Shown: piece by piece, positions 7,285 through 14,061 of the stretch
How positions within the stretch are numbered: position 1 is the first letter of the stretch
Layout: every line of letters starts with the position of its first letter
Source: an uncultured Bacilli bacterium
Lineage (GTDB): Bacteria > Bacillota_I > Bacilli_A > RF39 > UBA660
Reading direction: 5' to 3'
Length of the DNA: 31,142 nucleotides
Assembly: GCA_934102255.1 (NCBI GenBank)
Contig: CAKOSN010000023.1
Span: forward strand, 1 to 31,142
Notes under the pieces: model-generated
The model's input: the letters and a program-made list of their open reading frames with translations, nothing else
The model's database searches: none
What the model was told of the DNA's origin: nothing
Program-made: the position numbers and the translations under genes

Positions 7285-8532
7285 ATGATGTTAAAGAAAA
7301 GTTCTTTTTTATTTTGTTTAATAACTTTGGTGATTGGCTGTTTTTGTTTTACTGATTTTAAAAATAATAATAGCAATTCCAATTTAATTGGAGTTTATGT
7401 AGATGATGAATATACAAGTAGTATTCCAAGTGAAAGTTCAGGTTATGTTGTTGAAAAGATAATTTGTGATAATGATGCCGTAGGTGAGTGGGATTACAAT
7501 AACTGGGGCTTATTAATTAAAAATATGACTAAGAAATCTAAATGTAATGTTTATTTTAAAAAAGGCATTAGATTAGCCGATACTATAACTTTAGTAGACA
7601 CAACTGGTAAGTGTCCAACGGTAAATGAAGACGGAACAGTTAATGTAACAGGTGCTGAATCAGAAAACTCTTTATTATGTATGGCACCAGATAATTATGG
7701 AGAATCATATTATTTTCGAGGTAATGTCCAAAATAACTATGTTTACTTTGCTGGCTTTTATTGGCGTATAGTGCGAATTAACGGCGACGGTTCGATAAGA
7801 ATGATATACGACGGAACAACTACTCATGAAAATAATGATAATAGTACGGATAAAATTATAGGAAAAAGTTGGTTTAATATAAGCAGAGATGATAATGCTT
7901 ATATGGGTTATATGTATGGAACACCAGGTTCATCAACATATGAAGAAACTCATAGAAATACAAATAGTTCAGCCGTAAAAGATTATATTGATACATGGTA
8001 TGAAAATAATCTGAAAGATACTGAAAGTGAAAGATATCTTAGCGATAATATATTTTGCAACGATAGAAGTTTTGCTGATAATAATACTGGAACAGGTGCT
8101 GGTCAAAGTGTAACCTATTATCGTTGGGGAAATTTATTGTCAAGTACTAACATGAAAATTATATTAAATTGTCTTCTACAGAATGATGCCTTTACCGTCG
8201 ATGATACTAATATGGGCAATGGTAAACTTAAGTACGCTATTGCTTTGCCGACGGCTGATGAGATAGCTTTAAGTGGTGCATACAATAATGAAAATACTAA
8301 TTATTATCTATATAATCAAGGATATAATTGGACAATGAGTGCAGGAAAGCTTGTTGAGAATACAAGTGATAATAATTTGAATATTAGTTGGCATAGAACT
8401 TTTCATTATCTTTATGGTTTGAATGATTTTACTGCTTATTCTGAATCTGGAGTAAAACCAGTAATAAATTTAAAAGCGGGCTCACTAATATCAGGCGACG
8501 GCTCAATTTCTAACCCTTATAAGATTTCTTAA
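7285..8532 (+). CDS. exported surface protein, paralogue 1 (WRIVRINGDGS family)
   Basis: 415-residue exported protein with a basic N-terminus and one hydrophobic segment (about residues 6-23). An N-terminal module follows, containing LIGVYVDDEYTSSIP, a WDYNNWGLLIKNMT motif and KSKCNVYF. A central module has LLCMAPDNYGESYYFRGN and then FAGFYWRIVRINGDGSIRMI, leading to GYMYG, FCNDRS and WTMS. The C-terminus is SGVKPVINLKAGSLISGDGS. Proteins of this layout are abundant in uncultured gut Bacilli, but I know of no established function. Start: the ATG at 7285 has AAGGA seven bases upstream; GTG 7282 and ATG 7288 are alternatives. It is divergent from an RHH regulator and is its likely target. Its 5' half is about 90 % identical in DNA to the paralogue at 8947, while the 3' half is not. 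Confidence 0.85.
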   Translation: MMLKKSSFLFCLITLVIGCFCFTDFKNNNSNSNLIGVYVDDEYTSSIPSESSGYVVEKIICDNDAVGEWDYNNWGLLIKNMTKKSKCNVYFKKGIRLADTITLVDTTGKCPTVNEDGTVNVTGAESENSLLCMAPDNYGESYYFRGNVQNNYVYFAGFYWRIVRINGDGSIRMIYDGTTTHENNDNSTDKIIGKSWFNISRDDNAYMGYMYGTPGSSTYEETHRNTNSSAVKDYIDTWYENNLKDTESERYLSDNIFCNDRSFADNNTGTGAGQSVTYYRWGNLLSSTNMKIILNCLLQNDAFTVDDTNMGNGKLKYAIALPTADEIALSGAYNNENTNYYLYNQGYNWTMSAGKLVENTSDNNLNISWHRTFHYLYGLNDFTAYSESGVKPVINLKAGSLISGDGSISNPYKIS

Positions 8533-8538
8533 AATATT

Positions 8539-8571
8539 AAATATAGGTTCATACAATCTATATTTTTTTAG
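8539..8571 (+). terminator. intrinsic terminator after surface paralogue 1
   Basis: AAATATAGGTT (8539-8549) pairs with AATCTATATTT (8555-8565), with one G-U pair and a five-base loop, followed by T. Confidence 0.85.
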
Positions 8572-8606
8572 CTAGTCCAATTTAAAAGGAGTCATAAATT
8601 TAATTT

Positions 8607-8845
8607 TGACCATAAAAACAAAATTTTCATAGAGTTTAATACTCTATGAAAGCTAACTTCCGTAATCTATTTTTAATTTATACATTAAATATACCATAAA
8701 AATGGGCTATTTTCCATATAATTTTTTCTTTTTTTTGGTCAAAATTATGGTCAGAAAAAAGTGTAAAAAACTCAGTAATTATAAGGCTTCGAAGCTGTCA
8801 ATTAATTAAATATCTATAAATCTATTGTAGTCAAATTCATGGTCA
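8607..8845. repeat. cluster of four TGGTCA motifs
   Basis: TGACCA at 8607-8612 (inverted), TGGTCA at 8736-8741, 8748-8753 and 8840-8845. Three have A-rich extensions (ATGGTCAAA or TTGGTCAAA). The 12-base spacing of the middle two would place them about one helical turn apart. They may be a protein-binding array; no cognate protein is identified. Confidence 0.45.
8625..8651. repeat. hairpin 1 of a reciprocal hairpin pair
   Basis: A perfect 11-bp stem, TTTCATAGAGT with ACTCTATGAAA, around the loop TTAAT. No T-run follows on the plus strand, so it is not a normal terminator. Its core, TAGAGTTTAATACTCTA (8630-8646), is the exact reverse complement of the core of hairpin 2. Confidence 0.85.
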
Positions 8846-8875
8846 AATAGTGTTTGAAGCCAGTATTTATAGGTA

Positions 8876-8904
8876 TTTTCTTAGAGTATTAAACTCTAGG
8901 AAAA
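8876..8904. repeat. hairpin 2 of a reciprocal hairpin pair
   Basis: A 12-bp stem, TTTTCTTAGAGT with ACTCTAGGAAAA (one G-U pair), around the loop ATTAA. The core at 8882-8898 is the exact reverse complement of the core at 8630-8646, so the two loops are complementary as well. It lies 43 bases before the start of paralogue 2. Confidence 0.85.
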
Positions 8905-8946
8905 GTGTCAATTTCTGTAAAGTAGTGATTCGGAGTATAAGTGTTT

Positions 8947-10197
8947 ATGAAAAAATTTATAATAATGATAATTTTGATTATGTTTGGAAGTTTTAGTGTT
9001 TTCTTACTATTGTCCACTAAAAACTATGACTATGATTTGATTGGCGTATATGTAGATAATAAATATAAAGAAAACATTCCAAACAAAAATGAAGGTTACA
9101 TCGTAGAAAAAATTGTCTGTGATAATGACACATCAGCTATTTGGGATTATAAAAACTGGGGCTTATTAGTTAAAAATATGACTAAAAAATCTAAATGTAA
9201 TATTTATTTTAAAAAAGGAATTAGATTAGCTGATACTGTAACTTTAGTAGATACAACTGGTAAGTGTCCAACGGTAAATGAAGACGGAACAATTAATGTA
9301 ACAAGTGCTGAATCAGAAAATTCACTATTATGTATAGCGCCGGATAATTATGGAGAATCATATTATTTTCGAGGTAATGTTCAAAATAACTATGCCTACT
9401 TTGCCGGATTTTATTGGCGTATAGTGCGAATTAATGGCGACGGTTCAATAAGAATGATATATGACGGAACGAATGTTCATGAAAATGGTGAAGCAAGTAC
9501 AGATAGGCAAATAGGTAATAGTCAATTTAACAGCTCTTGCAATGATAATGCCTTCGTTGGATACATGTATGGTGAAGTAAGTTCATCAACCTACAAAAAA
9601 GCACATGAAAATATTAATGAATCTATAATAAAAATGTTTATTGATGATTGGTATAAAAGTAATTTTCTTAATACCAAATATGAATATTATTTGACAGATA
9701 ATAGCTTTTTAGGCAACAGAAGCTTAGGCAATGGTACTGAAAATACTGGTTATTCAACTACTCGTACACTATATAATTGGTATTACTTTGCTAACTCATC
9801 GTTAAAAACTAGCTTGCATGGCTTAGAAGAAGATAATTATACAATTTCTTCATCAACTACTGGCAACATGAGCTTGAATTATCCAATAGGATTAATCTCT
9901 ATGGAAGAGGCAGTTCTTGGTGGAGCGTACAATGTAACAAATAACAAATTCTTTTTATATTCTGGAACTGATTATTGGACAATGTCAGCTGATAGTTTTT
10001 TGACTAGTAATAATGCCGCACATAATAGGATTGTTAATTCAAGTGGTTGTACTGGATATTGTGAAGGAATTGCAGCTGGTGGTGGTCGTACCGTTACTGA
10101 AAAATTAGGCGTTAAACCAGTAATAAATTTAAAAGCTGATTCTTTAAAACAAGGTAATGGAACTATTTCTAATCCATTTGCATTATCGACTGATTAA
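8947..10197 (+). CDS. exported surface protein, paralogue 2 (WRIVRINGDGS family)
   Basis: 416-residue exported protein with the same layout as paralogue 1: hydrophobic N-terminal segment, LIGVYVDNKYKENIP, WDYKNWGLLVKNMT, KSKCNIYF, the central FAGFYWRIVRINGDGSIRMI, GYMYG, and a C-terminal GVKPVINLKADSLKQGNGT. From about 9155 to 9490 the DNA is about 90 % identical to 7500-7835. After the HEN triplet the two diverge sharply, and the middle-to-end part is clearly different in sequence and Cys content, joining again only at the GVKPVINLK motif. Start: CGGAG (8931-8935) is 11 bases from the ATG at 8947 and 5 bases from an in-frame GTG at 8941; either is possible. It has no clear promoter of its own; hairpin 2 sits just upstream. 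Function unknown; the pattern suggests a family that varies by recombination. Confidence 0.84.
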   Translation: MKKFIIMIILIMFGSFSVFLLLSTKNYDYDLIGVYVDNKYKENIPNKNEGYIVEKIVCDNDTSAIWDYKNWGLLVKNMTKKSKCNIYFKKGIRLADTVTLVDTTGKCPTVNEDGTINVTSAESENSLLCIAPDNYGESYYFRGNVQNNYAYFAGFYWRIVRINGDGSIRMIYDGTNVHENGEASTDRQIGNSQFNSSCNDNAFVGYMYGEVSSSTYKKAHENINESIIKMFIDDWYKSNFLNTKYEYYLTDNSFLGNRSLGNGTENTGYSTTRTLYNWYYFANSSLKTSLHGLEEDNYTISSSTTGNMSLNYPIGLISMEEAVLGGAYNVTNNKFFLYSGTDYWTMSADSFLTSNNAAHNRIVNSSGCTGYCEGIAAGGGRTVTEKLGVKPVINLKADSLKQGNGTISNPFALSTD

Positions 10198-10262
10198 TGT
10201 TTTTCAAAGGAACTCTTAGTACCAATATAATTGAATTTGCTTATAAATAATACAAAAAATTA

Positions 10263-10271
10263 TGTTATAAT
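10263..10271 (+). promoter_or_regulatory. extended -10 promoter upstream of a decayed gene
   Basis: TGT followed by TATAAT (10266-10271). No good -35 is seen. It would transcribe the remnant at 10292-10436 and the following gene. Confidence 0.5.
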
Positions 10272-10291
10272 TTCCTTAGCTATTTCATTAA

Positions 10292-10436
10292 GAAAATAAA
10301 AATATATTAGATAATTTTGAAGATAATATTATTAGTGAAGAAAAAAAAAGAAACTTTTATTTAAAGTAATAAATGACAGAAAACTAAAAATTTTAGAAAT
10401 ATACGGTATAGATGTGGAGAAAAATGATTATGAATA
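10292..10436 (+). pseudogene. 3' remnant of a small gene, frameshifted in an A-run
   Basis: Translating from 10292 gives ENKNILDNFEDNIISEEKK in one frame. After the nine-A run at about 10341-10349 the coding continues in another frame as FKVINDRKLKILEIYGIDV up to TAA at 10434-10436. One extra A would join the two into a single charged C-terminal tail. No start codon exists: the upstream part of the frame is closed by TAA just before 10292. The stop codon overlaps the ATG of the next gene (ATGAATAA), the usual mark of a former coupled pair. I cannot name the original family. Confidence 0.55.
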
Positions 10437-10783
10437 AAGATACTGTTTACTTATATTGGAATAATAAAAGAAGTGGTAAAAGCTACAAGGTGGCAGAATT
10501 ATATAAAGAAAACGGAAAATTCTATTTTAAATATATTGTTGAAAATGTAAAAATTGCTTTACAAGACGGATTTATGTATTTAATTGCCTTTCCTAATGTA
10601 AATGCTACTTATGAAAGTAATGATTTGTTTGCATGCTTTGCAACAAGACTGCCAGATAAAAGACGACCAGAAATCAGAAAAATTCTTGATACCTACGGCC
10701 TAAAAGAATATGATGAGTATGAGCTTTTAAAAGCAAGTGGTGCTAAACTGCCTACTGATGATTATGAGTTTAGAAAAAACTAA
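10430..10783 (+). CDS. small protein resembling the N-terminal part of HIRAN-type proteins
   Basis: 117-residue soluble protein (ATG at 10430; ATG 10424, closer to GGAG 10416-10419, is also possible). The start YLYWNNKRSGKSYKVAELY and the later block YESNDLFACFATRLPDKRRP then EIRKILDTYGL then YDEYELLKASGAKLPTDDYEF recall the module that, in many Firmicutes proteins of about 240 residues, precedes a HIRAN domain. Here the protein stops right after that block and a terminator follows, so either this is a stand-alone version or the C-terminal half has been lost. The resemblance is from memory and should be treated as inference. The gene follows a decayed partner with overlapping stop and start codons. 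Confidence 0.7.
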   Translation: MNKDTVYLYWNNKRSGKSYKVAELYKENGKFYFKYIVENVKIALQDGFMYLIAFPNVNATYESNDLFACFATRLPDKRRPEIRKILDTYGLKEYDEYELLKASGAKLPTDDYEFRKN

Positions 10784-10796
10784 TATGTATTAATAA

Positions 10797-10827
10797 AAAT
10801 TAGAGTTTAACTATTCTAATTTTTTTA
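10797..10827 (+). terminator. intrinsic terminator after the HIRAN-like fragment
   Basis: AAATTAGA (10797-10804) pairs with TCTAATTT (10815-10822) around a ten-base loop, then T. Confidence 0.75.
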
Positions 10828-10873
10828 ATTTTGTTTTATACTTTATACTAAGTTAAAAAAGGAGTAAGTCAAA

Positions 10874-11218
10874 ATGATACACGAAATGAAACTACAACCA
10901 GCATATTATAACTTTATGCTTAAAGGTACTAAAAGAATAGAAATAAGATTAAATGATGAAAAAAGAAAGAATATCAAAGTAGGAGATAAAATTAAATTTT
11001 ATAAAGAACCAAACTTAGAAGAAGACTTTTTGACTGAAGTAGTAGAAATCTTAAAGTTTAATGATTTTAGGGAAATGATTGATAATTTAAAAATAGAAGA
11101 ACTAGCTGATGAAAGCCTTACTAAGGACGAATTACTTAGTACTCTAGAAAAATACTATAGCAAAGAAAAGCAAGAAAAGTATGGTGTTCTAGGAATAAGG
11201 ATAAAATTAATTAAATAA
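10874..11218 (+). CDS. ASCH domain protein
   Basis: 114-residue protein that is almost entirely one ASCH domain (a PUA-like beta-barrel fold that binds RNA or modified nucleosides). It shows the diagnostic layout: MKLQPAYYNFMLKGTKRIE then IRLNDEKR, followed by IKVGDKIKFYKE, with a C-terminal helix pair and the closing strand KYGVLGIRIKLI. Related ASCH proteins of about this size include an amidohydrolase acting on N4-acetylcytidine, but that activity cannot be assumed here. AAGGAG lies ten bases before the ATG. It is separated from its neighbours by short gaps and has a TATACT -10-like box at 10844-10849, so it may be transcribed alone. Confidence 0.88.
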   Translation: MIHEMKLQPAYYNFMLKGTKRIEIRLNDEKRKNIKVGDKIKFYKEPNLEEDFLTEVVEILKFNDFREMIDNLKIEELADESLTKDELLSTLEKYYSKEKQEKYGVLGIRIKLIK

Positions 11219-11262
11219 ATTTTATTTTGCATTATATCATTTTTAGAAAGTAGGAACTTTAA

Positions 11263-11727
11263 ATGAATAAAAACATTTCTAGAATATCGCTTTATTATAA
11301 TCAAATCAATAAAGATAAAGTAGCTAAAATATTTGAGTTACTAAATATAGATAATATAATTTGCTATATTGATGATGAATTCGATAAAGATTCTCTTAAA
11401 GTCTTAAATAACTTACATATAGATTACATTCAAAATTTTAATGATACATTTAATCGAATATTTTTAAAACTCAATAAGGAAAAGCTTTTAAAAATTTATG
11501 ATTATATGCAAGAAAGAGATGTTTTAATAAGTAGCACTATAATTAAGGATAATTGGCAAGCTTATTTGAATACATTTGCTAATGAAATATGTCTAAGTAT
11601 GCTAAGTCATGATACTAATTGTATATTAGAAATAGATGATTATGAAAAAACATTAAGTGTTCAATTTAGAAAAGAAAAATATAATTCTAAAGAATTAGCT
11701 AAAAATTTGAAAAATATTTTAAATTAG
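11263..11727 (+). CDS. hypothetical protein, 154 aa
   Basis: I do not recognise this protein. It is soluble and acidic, rich in Asn, Ile, Lys and Asp. It seems to be two small alpha/beta units: residues 1-75 alternate short helices with hydrophobic strands (IDNIICYIDDEFDKDSLKVL), and residues 80-154 contain a helix block (NWQAYLNTFANEICLSML) and a strand pair (CILEIDDYEKTLSVQF). No catalytic motif or membrane segment is visible. GTAGGA stands about eight bases before the ATG. It follows the ASCH gene by 44 bases and could be in the same transcript. Confidence 0.75.
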   Translation: MNKNISRISLYYNQINKDKVAKIFELLNIDNIICYIDDEFDKDSLKVLNNLHIDYIQNFNDTFNRIFLKLNKEKLLKIYDYMQERDVLISSTIIKDNWQAYLNTFANEICLSMLSHDTNCILEIDDYEKTLSVQFRKEKYNSKELAKNLKNILN

Positions 11728-11789
11728 TTCTATAAATCAACATTATTTTTAAAAATCGCCATAGTCCGACAAAATATTTAAACAATAAG

Positions 11790-11815
11790 AAGTATCATAA
11801 AATTGGGTGATACTT
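11790..11815 (+). promoter_or_regulatory. hairpin enclosing the ribosome site of the Cse60-like gene
   Basis: AAGTATCA (11790-11797) and TGATACTT (11808-11815) form a perfect 8-bp stem. The ribosome site GGGTGAT is split between the ten-base loop and the 3' arm, and the ATG at 11819 begins three bases after the stem. Folding would hinder initiation. Confidence 0.5.
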
Positions 11816-11818
11816 AAG

Positions 11819-11992
11819 ATGAAAGTAAAAGTATTTGACTGTGAACATGAAAAAGATTTAGAAAGTGAAATTAATATGTTTCTTGATTCTGGGACTTATG
11901 ATATAATTGATATCAAGTATTCAGTTGCAACTGCTATGTTTGGTGAAGAACAGATTTATTGTTACTCAGCAATGGTGGTTTACACATGCTAA
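11819..11992 (+). CDS. Cse60-like small protein
   Basis: 57-residue protein beginning MKVKVFDCEHEKDLESEINM, with the rest reading FLDSGTYDIIDIKYSVATAM and ending with YSAMVVYTC. This is the pattern of the Spore_Cse60 family (a strand, a long helix, then paired strands ending in YSAMIIY). In Bacillus subtilis cse60 is expressed in sporulation, but members exist in bacteria that do not sporulate and the molecular role is unknown. A GTG at 11807 would add four residues; the ATG at 11819, seven bases after GGTGAT, is preferred. Its last seven bases overlap the start of the flippase gene (ATGCTAA), so they are coupled. Confidence 0.82.
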   Translation: MKVKVFDCEHEKDLESEINMFLDSGTYDIIDIKYSVATAMFGEEQIYCYSAMVVYTC

Positions 11993-13641
11993 GGAAGTGG
12001 TCGACTTTGAAGAAAAGTTCATTTATAGAAGGAACATTTATTGCAACATTAGCAATAGTGCTTGTTAAAATAATGGGAATGCTTTACGTAATTCCTTTTT
12101 ACGCGATTGTAGGAACAACGGGGGCAGCCTTATATAGTTATGCCTATAATATTTATAATATCTTTTTAGATATTTCAACTGTTGGTTTGCCGATTGCTAT
12201 TTCTAAAATAACTAATGAGTTTCATACTTTAAAAATGTATGATGCTAAGAAAAGAGCTTATGAGATAGCAATTAAAATCATGCGTTTTATTTCTATTGCT
12301 ATCTTTATTATTTTGTTTTTATTTGCTTATCCAATCGCCTCCTTTATCATTGGCGATTTAACTGGTGGCAATACTAAAGAAGCAATAACTGCTGTTATTA
12401 GAACCGTATCCTTTGCTATTTTAGTAATCCCTTATTTAAGTGTTGCTAAAGGTTACTTACAAGGTCATAATGTCATTAATATATCTAGTATCAGTAATGT
12501 CTTAGAACAAGTAGTGCGTATTTTAGTAATTATCGTTGGTAGTTTTTTAGCTATTAAAGTATTTCATTTAAGTTACGTTGTTGGTGTTATGATAGCCCTA
12601 AGTGGTGCTTTCTTTGGGGGCTTAGTAAGTTATTTTTATGTTAAACATAAAATGAATAAAAACAAAGAAGAACTAGGACTAGTTGCTCAAAAGAAGAAAG
12701 ATAAAATTACTAATAAAGAAATTACCAAAAAGCTTGCTAGCTACGCTATTCCTTATGTAATTATTAACTCTGTATCATCTTTATATAGTTTTGTCGATAT
12801 GATTTTAGTTTTAAGAGGCTTGGAGCTAATGGGCTATGCCACTAGTGATATCGAATTTATTTCTTCTTCCATTTCTACTTGGGCTGGTAAAATTAATATG
12901 ATAGTAATAAGTATTGCTATGGGTATGACTATTAGCCTTATTCCTTCTATTGTTCATGCTTATACCTTAAAAAAATGGGATGATGTTAATAATAAAATTA
13001 ATGCCTCGTTTAAAATTATTGCCTTCGTATCTTTACCAATGGCGATTGGCTTGTCCTTACTATCTAGTGAAGTATGGCAAGTATTTTATGGTGCCAACGA
13101 AATTGGTGCCTCTATCTTAAGCGTTTCTGTTTTTGTTGCGGTTTCCTTAAATTTCTATATGATAACTTCAAGTATCATGCAATCTTTAAATAAATATAAG
13201 ACCGTTTATATTGCCACCGTTTGTGGTCTTGTAAGTAATGCCCTTTTTGATATACCATTTATGTATTTACTTAAATTTATTGGTCTTCCAGCTTATATTG
13301 GGCCATTAGTATCAAGTATAATTGGCTATATGCTATCAGTATTTATTAACTTAATGGTAATAAAAAAAGAAGAAAAACAAATTAATTATAAAGATTCTTT
13401 AAAGACGATTGGTAAAATCTTAGTACCTTCCTTAAGTATGTTTGCTATTATATTTGTTTTAAAAAACATTATCCCATTTACAGCTACTAGCCGATTAAGT
13501 GCTATTCTAATTATTATTTTCTATGCTATAATTGGGGTTATAATCTATGGCGGTATATCTTATAAAATGGGATTACTAGATGAAGTACTAGGTAAAAACC
13601 TATTAAGTAAGATAACAAAAAAACTTAAACGCCAAGCTTAA
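11986..13641 (+). CDS. MVF/MOP-superfamily flippase, SpoVB/MurJ-like
   Basis: Integral membrane protein of 551 residues with about 14 hydrophobic segments, the size and layout of the MVF (MurJ) and polysaccharide-flippase branch of the MOP superfamily. The N-terminal GTFIATLAIVLVKIMGMLYV followed by YAIVGTTGAALYSYAYNIY is the typical first-helix pair, and a basic cytoplasmic loop (KHKMNKNKEELGLVAQKKKD) separates the two halves. It most resembles the SpoVB group, which moves lipid-linked cell-wall precursors across the membrane. Start: the ATG at 11986 has GGTGG seven bases upstream inside the Cse60-like gene; an in-frame TTG at 11959 is poorer. Its 3' end also carries the terminator of the convergent gene. 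Confidence 0.92.
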   Translation: MLRKWSTLKKSSFIEGTFIATLAIVLVKIMGMLYVIPFYAIVGTTGAALYSYAYNIYNIFLDISTVGLPIAISKITNEFHTLKMYDAKKRAYEIAIKIMRFISIAIFIILFLFAYPIASFIIGDLTGGNTKEAITAVIRTVSFAILVIPYLSVAKGYLQGHNVINISSISNVLEQVVRILVIIVGSFLAIKVFHLSYVVGVMIALSGAFFGGLVSYFYVKHKMNKNKEELGLVAQKKKDKITNKEITKKLASYAIPYVIINSVSSLYSFVDMILVLRGLELMGYATSDIEFISSSISTWAGKINMIVISIAMGMTISLIPSIVHAYTLKKWDDVNNKINASFKIIAFVSLPMAIGLSLLSSEVWQVFYGANEIGASILSVSVFVAVSLNFYMITSSIMQSLNKYKTVYIATVCGLVSNALFDIPFMYLLKFIGLPAYIGPLVSSIIGYMLSVFINLMVIKKEEKQINYKDSLKTIGKILVPSLSMFAIIFVLKNIIPFTATSRLSAILIIIFYAIIGVIIYGGISYKMGLLDEVLGKNLLSKITKKLKRQA

Positions 13642-13645
13642 GTTT
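13617..13645 (-). terminator. minus-strand terminator inside the 3' end of the flippase gene
   Basis: AAACTTAA (13621-13628) and TTAAGTTT (13638-13645) form an 8-bp stem with a nine-base loop. Read on the minus strand it is followed by TTTTTTT (complement of 13617-13623), whereas no T-run exists on the plus strand. It would end transcripts of the convergent gene at 13670-14011. Confidence 0.7.
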
Positions 13646-13669
13646 AAAATATAATAAATAATTAGTTAA

Positions 13670-14011
13670 TTAGACCATATAAAGATTATTGGTAATCTCA
13701 TCCGTAGTCATTTGGGCCTTATTTTCTAATTTAGTAATCCTAGCATCCAAACGATTAATACTGCGTTCTAGTTTAGCTAAACGATTATCATAGTCATTTA
13801 CTGATGTAGTATCTGTTTGCACAGGATAATTTTGGTAAGCTGGATAAGTAGTATAAGGCTGACTCATAGCGGGCCCTTGGTAAAAAGAGTTAGAAGCACT
13901 TTGGGTTTGAACATTAGGCATCATATAATTCATATTACCAGGATTAGGATTAACATAGTTTATTGAATTCATATTAGATTCTGAAAAGAAAGAATTTCGT
14001 GATTTTAACAT
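13670..14011 (-). CDS. low-complexity protein with C-terminal coiled coil
   Basis: 113-residue protein. Residues 1-72 are rich in Asn, Pro, Gln, Tyr and Ser (NPGNMNYMMPNVQ, YTTYPAYQNYPVQ) and probably disordered. Residues 73-103 form a heptad coiled coil (NRLAKLERSINRLDARITKL), then a short tail. There is no signal peptide or membrane segment. That it is a real gene rather than a shadow is shown by a perfect AGGAGG seven bases before its ATG and by a terminator on its own strand. It is divergent from trmB and convergent with the flippase. Such Asn/Tyr/Pro-rich plus coiled-coil proteins occur among spore-coat-like and scaffold proteins, but nothing specific can be assigned. Confidence 0.8.
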   Translation of the reverse strand: MLKSRNSFFSESNMNSINYVNPNPGNMNYMMPNVQTQSASNSFYQGPAMSQPYTTYPAYQNYPVQTDTTSVNDYDNRLAKLERSINRLDARITKLENKAQMTTDEITNNLYMV

Positions 14012-14061
14012 ATAAAAACCTCCTAATACATTTTATGAGGAAAAGAGAAAGTAGTGATAAT

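Larger units (their letters stand above)
8533..8940. other. 408-bp non-coding spacer between the two surface paralogues
   Basis: No open reading frame with a ribosome site was found on either strand. The spacer holds the terminator at 8539-8571, hairpins at 8625-8651 and 8876-8904, four copies of TGGTCA on either strand, and a GGCTTC (8784-8789) with a matching GAAGCC (8866-8871 region). It has the density of symmetric sites expected of a regulatory or recombination region, but no recombinase gene is nearby. Confidence 0.6.

Noticed and set aside
8533..8940. Prophage or integrative-element attachment site
   Set aside because: No integrase, tRNA target or flanking direct repeat is present; only hairpins and short motifs.
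11819..13641. Evidence that the organism sporulates
   Set aside because: Cse60-like and SpoVB-like proteins both occur outside spore-formers, and no dedicated sporulation gene is seen.
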